A stretch of DNA of 24,474 nt from an uncultured Bacteroidales bacterium. GTDB taxonomy: Bacteria; Bacteroidota; Bacteroidia; Bacteroidales; UBA932. Every line of letters starts with the position of its first letter. Position 1 is the stretch's first letter. Under the pieces are notes generated by a model, which saw only the letters and a program-made list of their open reading frames with translations, was not told the origin of the DNA and made no database searches. The stretch spans positions 1-24,474 of the forward strand of contig CAMZCW010000016.1 of assembly GCA_947305045.1 (NCBI GenBank), read 5' to 3'. Positions 1-8,498 of this stretch are shown here, piece by piece. The translations under genes were made by a program, and so were the position numbers.

Positions 1-538
1 TATCCGTCGTGATGAGGGCATTCCAGGAACCGCTGCCCTTCTTGTAGAAGAAGAGCTGGATATCCATACCGGCATATTTGGCCTTGATGGAGGCGCAGGT
101 GTAGCCAATGGAGCGGTTTCTCTTAGTGGCCTTAGCTTTCTCGAGCCGCTTGATGATGTCTGGGGCGCACAGGTTGCCCAAGGTGGTCTCGTACTTGGTC
201 TTCCCCATCTTAATCATACCGATGAGATGACACTTGAGGTGACGACCATGGATGAACTGGAGCAGTTCTGCACAGGGGAACCAGCTATCGACCAGCAGGT
301 ACTCGAAACGGATTCCCTCCATGATGGCCCTGCGGATCATCTTAATGGCGTTGGCAATCTTGGACTGGAACATCTCCTCCTTGCGGGTGTTGATTTTCTC
401 CTCCTCGCTGCGCTCTTTATCGTATTGGGCAGCCTTCTGCTTCTTGGTAAGCCCCTGTGGTTTACTGGCATCCTTGCCGGCCTCTGCCTGTATGGTGGCA
501 TCCACCATCAACTGGGTCTTACCGTCTGTATAGCTGGC
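1..538 (-). pseudogene. IS4-like DDE transposase fragment
   Basis: Reading the minus strand from 538 down to the window edge gives an open frame that begins ASYTDGKTQLMVDATIQAE, contains YLLVDSWFPCAELL (probably the second catalytic Asp block of a DDE transposase) and GMIKMGKTKY, and runs off the window. The pattern resembles IS4-type transposases of Bacteroidetes. The N-terminal part is missing: an in-frame TAA lies at 539-541, followed within about 20 bases by a different transposase fragment. I therefore read this as the remnant of a second insertion sequence joined to the IS5-type remnant on its right. Its C-terminal end lies outside the window. The family assignment is by motif pattern only. 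Confidence 0.6.
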
Positions 539-559
539 TTACATCTTCCTTTGATGAGG

Positions 560-982
560 TTAGTAGCTTAGTATCTTGAAGATTTTCTCCGCACCCTTCT
601 CACCAATACGCTTACGGAACTTCTTCATGTCTATCGGGTTCATCGGTGGACGCTTCTGGAACACCTTCTCACCCGTGAAGTACTGCATGTAAGGATTCTC
701 CAGCCAGCGCGCCACCACCCCCTCGTCACTCAGGTTGTAGATGCTCTTCAACAGCATCATCCCCACCATCGTCCGGATCGGTACGCTCGGGCGACCGTTG
801 TCCGCACAGTAGGACTCCGCGAACTCCGACTCCACCGCCTCCCAGTCTATCTGCTTGGACAGAAGGACCAGTTCGTGGTTCATGTCTATGAAACTTTCCA
901 ATGCTACTTCAAAGATGGACATCTGGTGCTCCGCTGGTTTTTTCCCAATCATGGTCTCAATTATTTGCAGGTTTCTTCCCAC
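560..982 (-). pseudogene. IS5-type transposase N-terminal fragment (DUF772)
   Basis: A 140-codon frame with a GTG start encodes a DUF772-type N-terminal domain: a segment starting MGRNLQIIETMIGKKPAEHQ, then PSVPIRTMVGMMLLKSIYNL and RPPMNPIDMKKFRKRIGEKG. Full transposases of this group continue with a DDE catalytic domain of several hundred residues. Here the frame stops just after EKIFKILSY, where the sequence switches to another transposase remnant. It is therefore a truncated, presumably inactive copy. Two shorter derivatives of the same element lie at 7969-8461 and 13339-13698, and this copy is the least internally deleted of the three. Confidence 0.75.
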
Positions 983-1071
983 AAGATAAGCATTTTCTGC
1001 AAATAAATCAAGGACTTTTTGAACTTATTTTATTGAATATCAATTGCTTCCGACTAAAGCAGGGGCGACTA
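560..1071 (-). mobile_element. IS5-type element remnant, copy 1
   Basis: The right end is preserved to base 1071. Its terminal sequence, read inward on the minus strand, is TAGTCGCCCCTGC, matching the right ends of copies 2 and 3 (TAGTCGTCCCTGC). Between the end and the transposase start lies about 90 bp of non-coding DNA shared with the other copies (AT-rich, containing TTATTTTATTGAATATCAAT on the plus strand). The left end is lost at the junction with the unrelated transposase fragment near 540-560. Confidence 0.65.
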
Positions 1072-1134
1072 AGTAATGATTTGGCAGATGAGCGCCGGCT
1101 GGGCGTAATGATAGAGAACTGCAATGGGTTTATT

Positions 1135-4100
1135 CTATTTCTTTCCTTTCAGCATTCCTCTTTCAGGGCTATTGAGCAGCTGCATTCCACTTATGGCTCC
1201 TATGCTCTGAATCTTATCATAGGGAAGATTGTGTGTATAGACATAGCTTCGAACCCGAGCGCGGATAATATTTAGGACAACTATGTTATTGTTGTATTTC
1301 CGCACGATATCACTCAACTCATTTTCACTAAAATTTCCAAAATAGGATTTAATAGTGAACGTAATGACATCGGCAGCAGGCGACTTTATCTTTTCTTTAG
1401 CCACAACATCATACAAATCATTGATACCAGATGTGCCGACTGATAATGAAAGGTTGGTAAAATATGACAGGCAAAGTCTAAGCAACATTAGTTGGAACAG
1501 CATGTTCACTTTTTCTTCCAACTCACGTTTTCCTGTATCAGATATCGAATCGTCCTTGGTGATAAAGTCGTCAACTATTTCGTCCTGGCCTTGTTTCAGC
1601 AGTTCTGTAAAGAACGACAGGGAACGGAATGTGGCGAGATAGGCATCGGTTAAAAGGTCGACAATCTGATCTTTTAAAAGCAAGTCGCGCTGATTCTTAA
1701 TGATTTGTCCGATAATACGAGTAGCCTTCATCATATTGTTCAGCTCCTGCAGAGTTTCATCTTTCTCAAAATCCTCATCTTTCAACACTTGTGACGCATG
1801 GCCATTTCTGCTTTCATTCATCTCCTGCTTGTCGCGGGCCTCAAGCAAACGCTTCCGCTCTTTCTTCTGGTCGACATCGGTTCGCAAGACTTCCTGACTA
1901 ACACTCTTCACCAAGGTTTCCAACTGGTTATATATATCATCGTTGCGGTCAAGGGTGATGGGCTGCTTCTTCTCAAACGGCAACCAACAAGCAAACTTTA
2001 TCTCGTCAAGGAGCGACACTTCTTTGTCGAGATAAGCCAAAAATACCAAAATATTGCCATTCTCCTCTTTGTATAACTTTTCGCACAACACTTTAATCTC
2101 ATCATTGCGTTCTTTCTCTTTCAACGATGAAATGTAGTTGGCAACAAGATAGAAATAGATGTATTTGTAAGTGAACGAATAAGATTCCGGTTCCTTTTCT
2201 ATCAGCAATTGCCCACCCGTCAGAATACTCAGCAATTTCTCCTTGGTATATGGCATATTCCTTCTAGTGACATATCTGTCATAGAACTGGCTGTATCCTA
2301 TCTCATCGGCAACCTCATAATCTTTTCTGATGTTTTTTTTCTTGTTTTTGTACATCATATAGGCCATTTCGGAGAGAAACTGTATGATACCATTGAAATT
2401 GCTTTGCGGCACTCCCTGCTTGTGAAGTGTGGCTAGCAACAAACTCTGGTAAAGATTGGCATAGGATGTCGGTGCAGTGTCGTATTGGTCTAAATCGATA
2501 TTCATCTCTTGGAGCAGAATCAAGAGGAAAATCGGATTGGACGGAAGCAATTGCTTGCCAAGGGTTTCAGACAACTTGTTCAGGATGGATGTTGCCATAT
2601 CGATTACAGCGTTGGTATTGACGCTCATGCGGTCAGTCCCCAAAAGAATCCAACGTTCAATCAACTGGTTTCTCTTCACATGACCCAGTGGATGTATCAT
2701 ATAACGCTTTATCTTGTCATCGACCCTACTCTTCTGCAACAAACCCAATACTGAATTGTCGGTATTGGTTGTTACAATCACATGGTCGTAGTTTTCAAGC
2801 AACAACTTCAACACCTCAAGCACACCTTCCTGATTGAACGGCGACTTGTCAATATTATCGATAAAGACCGCACGTTTGCTTCTCTCCAACTGTAGATAGC
2901 CATTATAATCAAACCCTGTAGAAACATATTGGTCCTTAAACGCTTTGCGGAGGATGCCGTTCATGTTTTGAATCTTCAAGTCGGAACCCGTAATGAGAAT
3001 CGGGTAAACACCTTTCTGATAACTTTGACGAATCATCATTTTCAGTAAAGCGGTTTTTCCGCACTGTGACTCACCTTCAAGAAAGACAATTTGCCCTGCT
3101 TCAATTTTTTCGACAATCGACTCAGCATCGATATATGAAAACATCTTATCGTTGTCGAGACTCGAAAGCGGTTCCAAGTCAGGATAGACATAGATATCCT
3201 CCAAGTTGAGTGGATTATGGGTTGGATGCTTGATGGGGGCATCAAGGCGCGACAAGTAGGCTGAATGTGACTCGGTAAACGAGAGGGCGTGCTTTTTTGA
3301 CTCAAGCTTCTGGACTCGCATATCGGTCTGCTCGAAGGTGCCATCTGGCTTAATGGTTATTTCGGCAGGTGTTAGTGTGTTATCTTCAGTCTCGAAGACA
3401 TGCACACAAAATGACTGCTTGGCACCCTGCTGCATTGAATTACTCTCCAAATAGAGTACCTTGTCGGCGTTCTCCAAATCGGACAATACCGTGAAGCGGC
3501 TTTGATGCTCATGGCCACACATCAGAATCTGCGAGGTTTGCTCGATGTGGTCGCAGAACGCCCGCTGGTTGTTGTGTGATGTCTTTGTTGAGAGCCAACC
3601 CGTCTTATGATGGAATATAGAACATACGACATCCTTGCAATTGTCGTCGATTGCCTCATGGTTCAAAAAGAAATTCTCCGGCACCAACAACTCTTGCGGC
3701 TGTTCGTTGATGGTGGAAAGGAATGCCGTGTTATAGCAGTGGAATACCAAATTACAGTGTTCACTCAATACTATGCTTTTTGAGTAGGACACGCACGGTT
3801 TACGATCGACGCCTTCCATTTCGGTCACGAACTCCCAAAACTTATTTTGCGGGGCGAGACAGGTATTGACAAATTGTTCTTCAGACACGACATCACGGTC
3901 TTTTATCGCTTTCAGAACAACAGGTCTGATATCATCCTTCAAGCCAAAATCCAAATCGTGGTTTCCGGGCACGAACACATAGTCGAAACTCTGCAAAGAA
4001 GCTTCTTTGAGCAATTCGGTTTTCAACATGTCAAAAAACCGTTTGGCGACAGCAAAATTATCGACCTTGCCTTTGTCAATAATATCGCCAGTAACCACCA

Positions 4101-4227
4101 CAACTGCCTTGTTGCAGGTGTTAACGACTGCCTTACAGCCACGTGCCACCGCCTCTGCATTCTTGACGATATAATCATCTGCGGATGCAATATGTAAATC
4201 TGATATTTGGATGATTGCTATTCTCAT
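1135..4227 (-). CDS. Metallophosphoesterase-STAND NTPase fusion protein
   Basis: This 1030-residue protein has two enzymatic modules. Residues 1-300 are a calcineurin-like metallophosphoesterase with its full motif set: SDLH (D10, H12), GDIID (D48), PGNHD (N89, H90), HH at 206-207 and GHEH (H239, H241). Residues 365-700 are a P-loop NTPase with Walker A GESQCGKT (385-392), Walker B AVFIDNID (453-460), an SNP motif (563-565) and FTYKYIYFYLVANYI (685-699). The last is the aromatic segment common in the winged-helix part of NACHT/STAND ATPases. Residues 700-1030 are mostly helical and charged, without a recognised domain, and would be the sensor if this is a STAND switch. I infer a single-gene conflict system in which ligand sensing activates the phosphoesterase. 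A role in DNA repair or signalling cannot be excluded. It starts with ATG and stands apart from the upstream gene by 301 bp, so it is probably its own transcript. Confidence 0.8.
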   Translation of the reverse strand: MRIAIIQISDLHIASADDYIVKNAEAVARGCKAVVNTCNKAVVVVTGDIIDKGKVDNFAVAKRFFDMLKTELLKEASLQSFDYVFVPGNHDLDFGLKDDIRPVVLKAIKDRDVVSEEQFVNTCLAPQNKFWEFVTEMEGVDRKPCVSYSKSIVLSEHCNLVFHCYNTAFLSTINEQPQELLVPENFFLNHEAIDDNCKDVVCSIFHHKTGWLSTKTSHNNQRAFCDHIEQTSQILMCGHEHQSRFTVLSDLENADKVLYLESNSMQQGAKQSFCVHVFETEDNTLTPAEITIKPDGTFEQTDMRVQKLESKKHALSFTESHSAYLSRLDAPIKHPTHNPLNLEDIYVYPDLEPLSSLDNDKMFSYIDAESIVEKIEAGQIVFLEGESQCGKTALLKMMIRQSYQKGVYPILITGSDLKIQNMNGILRKAFKDQYVSTGFDYNGYLQLERSKRAVFIDNIDKSPFNQEGVLEVLKLLLENYDHVIVTTNTDNSVLGLLQKSRVDDKIKRYMIHPLGHVKRNQLIERWILLGTDRMSVNTNAVIDMATSILNKLSETLGKQLLPSNPIFLLILLQEMNIDLDQYDTAPTSYANLYQSLLLATLHKQGVPQSNFNGIIQFLSEMAYMMYKNKKKNIRKDYEVADEIGYSQFYDRYVTRRNMPYTKEKLLSILTGGQLLIEKEPESYSFTYKYIYFYLVANYISSLKEKERNDEIKVLCEKLYKEENGNILVFLAYLDKEVSLLDEIKFACWLPFEKKQPITLDRNDDIYNQLETLVKSVSQEVLRTDVDQKKERKRLLEARDKQEMNESRNGHASQVLKDEDFEKDETLQELNNMMKATRIIGQIIKNQRDLLLKDQIVDLLTDAYLATFRSLSFFTELLKQGQDEIVDDFITKDDSISDTGKRELEEKVNMLFQLMLLRLCLSYFTNLSLSVGTSGINDLYDVVAKEKIKSPAADVITFTIKSYFGNFSENELSDIVRKYNNNIVVLNIIRARVRSYVYTHNLPYDKIQSIGAISGMQLLNSPERGMLKGKK

Positions 4228-4528
4228 TTTACTCTTTATTTATAATAGCTAGATATCGACAACAATATTATATAAGTTGAGCGGGAGTCATCCGTTTCTG
4301 CTGACGCTTCAAACTTTCATTAATTCCCACTTTTGTTGCATTCTTGCTCCTGGAAGGTACTCGAGGCTTTTTGCCCCTTAGACAATCAGGGGTCGGGGGG
4401 GGGGACTTCGCCTCTGTCCTGCCTCTGAACGGACGCCCAGACAACCTTTCTGATATACTATTAAACTAACACGTGATAGTCCCTAGTTATTCCCTCAATC
4501 GCATTTATTCTCTCCATTCCGGCCATTC
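4228..4528. other. 301-bp intergenic region with a G10/C10 tract
   Basis: No credible gene is visible here. The region contains a run of ten G on the plus strand (4395-4404, C10 on the transcribed strand) and a weak hairpin CCCCT-n9-AGGGG just beside it. The 80 bases next to the phosphoesterase start are AT-rich and probably hold its promoter, but I cannot point to a full TAnnTTTG box. Confidence 0.5.
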
Positions 4529-6919
4529 TCATTGTCCGACGGCAATCGGGACAGCTTGCCCAACGGCAATGCGGACGGCATCGTATATCTCGGTTTCGGC
4601 TGTCTCTATGCTGACCACCAGCGAATACTTTATCCGGTTATGCACGTTCTCTATCTTGCGGAACTTCCACCAACCGCTTTGAGGGAATACCGCTATCTCG
4701 TTGCAGTCAGCCAGTTCGCGTGCAGTACATTCAAACCAATCAGACTGAACTGTACTATTGCCACGCAACGTTATACCAATCTCCCATCGATTAGGTTCGT
4801 TCTTACTCTTTTCTTCAACAGGTTTCAGCTTGTTCTTACGGGCAATGAACTGTTCCTTTGTCTCACTTGCAGTCTTCACATCGAAGGTCAAACCAGCGGA
4901 AGAGTGGCGGTATCTGTCATAATCGCTCTTGAAACTTGGTGAAGGCTCTATATAATAGGATAGAGTCACACGAAGCTTAACGGTCTCGTCGTGCATCTGC
5001 TCCAACAACTCCTTGGGCCAAGGAAGTTCGTAGAAGTGCATCTCCTTATATGTGCCATCCGCGTTGAAGGGGACGAGCTCGTTTTCTACAATGAATGTGG
5101 CGTGAGTGTCATCGCTCACCATAGCGCGTTGCTCGTTTGGCACGCCATATCCACAATACTTCATGATACCCGCAGGATTCTGGGCCAAGGCTTTCATCTC
5201 GTTGGTCCATGTTGCAGAATGTATCATCAAAGCACGGACTGACAAGGCTGAAATGTCAGGATTAGCTGTTTTAATTCTGGCCGCCAACCTCGCAGCAAGT
5301 GCAGTTGAAGCACTGGTGGCATTAAACTCCATTAGGGGTTCCTGGTTAAAGTCGGGGCATGTAGTAACCACACCCAACTCTGGAAGTGAACAATTGCCCA
5401 ACACCTGATGATGTGCAACATTGCCACCTTCCATCACGATATCCGGCTTTAGGGTGTTACGCCTCCAGAACCAACGTGTTCTTGTATGAGGAGAGATTCC
5501 GTCAGGCGGTGCAATTGCAGTATATCCATCATGCTCACATACGATTCGACTAGTGCAAGCACCAACAACTATAGCATTCAAAGACTGACCAGGTGACTGA
5601 ATAGAGGAATTCACAAGTGAAGTCTTATAGTCAACCGCATCAATGGTATTGGGATCTGTATTGCCAGCAGAAACCACCATAAGACGGTCGCACTGGCCAT
5701 TATTGAACAGGGCTTTATCAATGGATGCGGACCAAGAAGTAGGAGAACCGTTATTGCGCTCGTTGTTCTCGGTCACTGCCATGCAAGTTATCTTAGCTCC
5801 TAACTCTTCTGCTCTCGCTATGGCATCCTCAGTTATCTTACCATACAGATGTTTCTCGTTCGGAATCCGAGAAAGAATCTTAACCGAGGCAAGAGCATGG
5901 TTGATTTCCAGATGTCCACGACGGCCAAGAAAATCAGTCAAGTCGCCATATTCCACCAATCCAGCCATGCCAGTACCATGGTCGCCTTCGTGAAAGACGT
6001 TCGTGCCTGGCAGAACCGTAGCCCGTCTATCATCGGGCAGGAACGGTTCCAGCATAGGATGGCCATTATTCACTCCCTGGTCCAAGACTCCGACAATGAC
6101 AGAATCATCGTTGATATTTCGTACAACATCGTCCAAAATCAAGTCTGCCCACTCACGCTGTTCCTCATCATTTGCCAACAAGGCATTGGGACTGTAGTAG
6201 CATCGGATGGCTTCTACATAATCCAACGAGAATGGTATATCATCGAGTGCCTCCTTGGTCGCGTTTACAAGAAGAACGGTAACGTGCTCAAACTTCAGGC
6301 AAGTCTCCTGAGTAAGGCTGATACCCAACTGGTTCAGAACACGCACAGATTTTTCAATCTCCTCATCATCCACCACATCAAGCCATATCTCAAAACAGCC
6401 TTCTTGCTGTGGCTGTAATCCATCGTACTCCCCCTTATCGGGAAACAGCGAGCGGGCTGTGGAAGTGTTTATAGACTCTATTGAGTTGATGAGAGGCTGG
6501 TTTTTAGGCTTTTTCCCTTCGGCAACCGGCTCTTCATATTTGTCAAGTTTCTTGGTAAGCCAGCGGCTGTTCTTCACTGGAAGATAAACAGAGGCCACTG
6601 ATGTTTCCTCATTTTCACCCTCACTAATCTTCATCAATTGAGCTCCAAGCTTTCCGTCCAGGCTCTTATATGGTGGGTTCTTTCCCTTGACTTCTACATC
6701 AAGATATATTCCCTCAGCGGTGGGCTGATTATTATCACGTCGGTCTTGCAGTCGACGCATAGCTTGAGCCACCCCTGCCTCATACTGAGAACGGATTGCA
6801 GCAGCGTGCGCATGAACATCGCGTTCGATGGCTGCTCCACTATCCCCGCCATTGTTAGGCGTAAACTCAATTTTCTTTACATTTCCGTCGTTCAGGAAAA
6901 GATGTGAATGGTCTGCCAT
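4529..6919 (-). CDS. ietS: IetS-like subtilisin family (S8) serine protease
   Basis: This 796-residue protein has a complete subtilisin triad: Asp280 in VGVLDQGVNNGHP, His314 in EGDHGTGMAG, the oxyanion Asn420 in VVSAGN, and Ser536 in NATSASTALAAR. No signal peptide is visible, so it should act in the cytoplasm. The first 250 residues form a long extension before the protease domain, and about 200 residues follow it. The neighbour 9 bases upstream is an AAA ATPase, and this pairing is the hallmark of the IetAS system, first described on Agrobacterium plasmids and later reported as anti-phage. I infer that the ATPase presents or gates substrates for the protease. The last residues carry a small tandem repeat (IAVGQ twice). 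The pairing is certain; the IetS name is from architecture and context. Confidence 0.82.
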   Translation of the reverse strand: MADHSHLFLNDGNVKKIEFTPNNGGDSGAAIERDVHAHAAAIRSQYEAGVAQAMRRLQDRRDNNQPTAEGIYLDVEVKGKNPPYKSLDGKLGAQLMKISEGENEETSVASVYLPVKNSRWLTKKLDKYEEPVAEGKKPKNQPLINSIESINTSTARSLFPDKGEYDGLQPQQEGCFEIWLDVVDDEEIEKSVRVLNQLGISLTQETCLKFEHVTVLLVNATKEALDDIPFSLDYVEAIRCYYSPNALLANDEEQREWADLILDDVVRNINDDSVIVGVLDQGVNNGHPMLEPFLPDDRRATVLPGTNVFHEGDHGTGMAGLVEYGDLTDFLGRRGHLEINHALASVKILSRIPNEKHLYGKITEDAIARAEELGAKITCMAVTENNERNNGSPTSWSASIDKALFNNGQCDRLMVVSAGNTDPNTIDAVDYKTSLVNSSIQSPGQSLNAIVVGACTSRIVCEHDGYTAIAPPDGISPHTRTRWFWRRNTLKPDIVMEGGNVAHHQVLGNCSLPELGVVTTCPDFNQEPLMEFNATSASTALAARLAARIKTANPDISALSVRALMIHSATWTNEMKALAQNPAGIMKYCGYGVPNEQRAMVSDDTHATFIVENELVPFNADGTYKEMHFYELPWPKELLEQMHDETVKLRVTLSYYIEPSPSFKSDYDRYRHSSAGLTFDVKTASETKEQFIARKNKLKPVEEKSKNEPNRWEIGITLRGNSTVQSDWFECTARELADCNEIAVFPQSGWWKFRKIENVHNRIKYSLVVSIETAETEIYDAVRIAVGQAVPIAVGQ

Positions 6920-6928
6920 ACAGTGATA

Positions 6929-7870
6929 TTATGCTAATTTGCGACCTTTTATAATGGTAGAGAGCAGGCTCTCGTCAATCTTCTTATTATACAGCAAAGA
7001 CTCTTTGCGAGCATCGGCACAAGCCATCTTTATTTCGGCATGGCTCATACCAAGGCAATAATTGGCAAGCGTGTCTAACTGGATGTCTTTTACCCGACAC
7101 AACTCACGCTTCAGAATCTCAGTAATCTCGACAAGTTCAGGCAATTTATATTCTATTGTGTCATCGAAACGACGGAATAGCGCCTTGTCAAGTGCGGAGA
7201 AATTATTAGTGGCAGCCACAATGATGCTGCCGGAATGGTCGTGTTCCAACAACTGAAGGAAGGTGTTCAGTATACGACGTTGTTCGCCCACCTCATTGTC
7301 CAACCCACGCTGTGTTCCTATTGCGTCAAACTCATCGAACAAATAAACAGCTGGATTACTGGAAATCACATCGAACACACGACCGAGTTTCAGACCTGTC
7401 TCTCCCATAAATTTTGTAACAACCTTGTCGGTGCGAACCACTACAAAAGGCAAGTTCAACTCGGAGGCCAATATCTCAGCCGTCATTGTCTTACCCGTAC
7501 CAGAGGCGCCATAAAAGAGTATCTTGCGACGGTTTTCGAGGTTGTACTTATGCAACTTATCCTGCTCGATGTATTCCTTGATAACCCGCTCTACTTTCTC
7601 TCTTATCTCTTGAGAAACAATCAAATCCTTCAGGCGATAGCGCTTATCGCAAACCATAAACAACTCGCCCAAATCGCTATTGACAGGTGTCAACTTCATT
7701 ATCGGCCTAGTCGGCTTGGAAGATATCGCCTCATGGATGGAGGCTGCCGCCACGGCATGACCAGCCTTGGCCTCAGCAGCGGAAATCTGCAAGGCCACAC
7801 GACGGAACTGTTCGTCGTCATTGTTTACATGACTGCGAATCAATGTTACTATTTGATCTGTCTTAACCAT
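6929..7870 (-). CDS. ietA: IetA-like AAA ATPase
   Basis: This 313-residue protein has one AAA+ domain. It shows Walker A GASGTGKT (121-128), Walker B VYLFDE (175-180), sensor-1 Asn222 in AATNN, arginine fingers in LFRRFDD (R233/R234) and a small C-terminal lid with GMSHAEIK. The first 110 residues are a helical N-terminal region without an obvious known fold. It starts with ATG and is separated by 9 bases from the subtilisin gene, so the two form one operon with the ATPase first. In IetAS both genes are needed for activity, and this protein would supply the ATP-driven step. The 98 bases upstream, up to the mobile element at 7969, probably carry the promoter, but no consensus box is clear. Confidence 0.85.
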   Translation of the reverse strand: MVKTDQIVTLIRSHVNNDDEQFRRVALQISAAEAKAGHAVAAASIHEAISSKPTRPIMKLTPVNSDLGELFMVCDKRYRLKDLIVSQEIREKVERVIKEYIEQDKLHKYNLENRRKILFYGASGTGKTMTAEILASELNLPFVVVRTDKVVTKFMGETGLKLGRVFDVISSNPAVYLFDEFDAIGTQRGLDNEVGEQRRILNTFLQLLEHDHSGSIIVAATNNFSALDKALFRRFDDTIEYKLPELVEITEILKRELCRVKDIQLDTLANYCLGMSHAEIKMACADARKESLLYNKKIDESLLSTIIKGRKLA

Positions 7871-7968
7871 AACGGCTCTATGTTATAAATTGTAATAATA
7901 CTGTTTATTATTTGTGGTCGTGATGAGGGATTATTCTGGGTTCGGTTTATTCCCTCACTCACCTTAAT

Positions 7969-8461
7969 TAGTCAAGCCTGCCAAACCCCTTCTACGCAAC
8001 CGTCGCGAGAGTCGGGCATAGGCAGGCACATTGTTTTTCGTTTTCAAATAACACATTCTCGCCCGTGAAGTACTGCATGTAAGGATTCTCCAGCCAGCGC
8101 GCCACCACCCCCTCGTCACTCAGGTTGTAGATGCTCTTCAACAGCATCATCCCCACCATTGTACGGATGGGAACGCTCGGACGGCCGTTGTCCGCGCAGT
8201 AGTACTCCGCAAACTCCGACTCCACCTCTGCCCTGTCTATCTGCTTGGACAGAAGGACCAGTTCGTGGTTCATGTCTATGAAACTTTCCAATGCTACTTC
8301 GAAGATGGACATCTGGTGCTCCGATGGTTTTTTGCCTATCATGGTCTCCATTATTTGCAGGTCTCTTCCCACAAGATAAGCATTTTCTGCAAATAAATCA
8401 AGTACTTTTTAAACTTATTTTATTGAATATCAATTAATTCAAACTATCGCAGGGACGACTA
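7969..8461 (-). mobile_element. Internally deleted IS5-type derivative, copy 2 (MITE-like, 493 bp)
   Basis: This copy keeps both ends. The left end reads TAGTCAAGCCTGC and the right end, read inward, TAGTCGTCCCTGC, giving an imperfect terminal inverted repeat of the form TAGTCnnnCCTGC. Inside, the left end is joined directly to the 5' part of the transposase gene, so the catalytic domain is missing. The stretch 7964-8226 matches 13334-13596 (copy 3) over 263 bp with about two differences. I see no clear target duplication. The five bases TTAAT before the left end are shared by both copies and may belong to the element. Confidence 0.7.
7992..8372 (-). pseudogene. DUF772-only transposase remnant, 126 codons
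   Basis: A GTG-started frame of 126 codons carries the DUF772 N-terminal domain and then, after FTGENVLF, switches to ENEKQCACLCPTLATVA, which is encoded by the left end of the element. The frame is intact, so a short protein without the catalytic domain could be made. Such fragments of other transposases can act as inhibitors, but nothing here shows that. The simplest reading is a deletion remnant. Confidence 0.65.
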
Positions 8462-8498
8462 TGTATTGCCATTTTTAATCTATAATATATAGTTCGTA

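Noticed and set aside
227..571. A 114-codon plus-strand frame with a hydrophobic stretch
   Set aside because: It is antisense to the IS4-like transposase fragment; the hydrophobic run is the complement of Lys- and Glu-rich codons.
7235..7888. A 217-codon plus-strand frame
   Set aside because: It is antisense to the AAA ATPase gene, whose Walker and sensor motifs are all in place.
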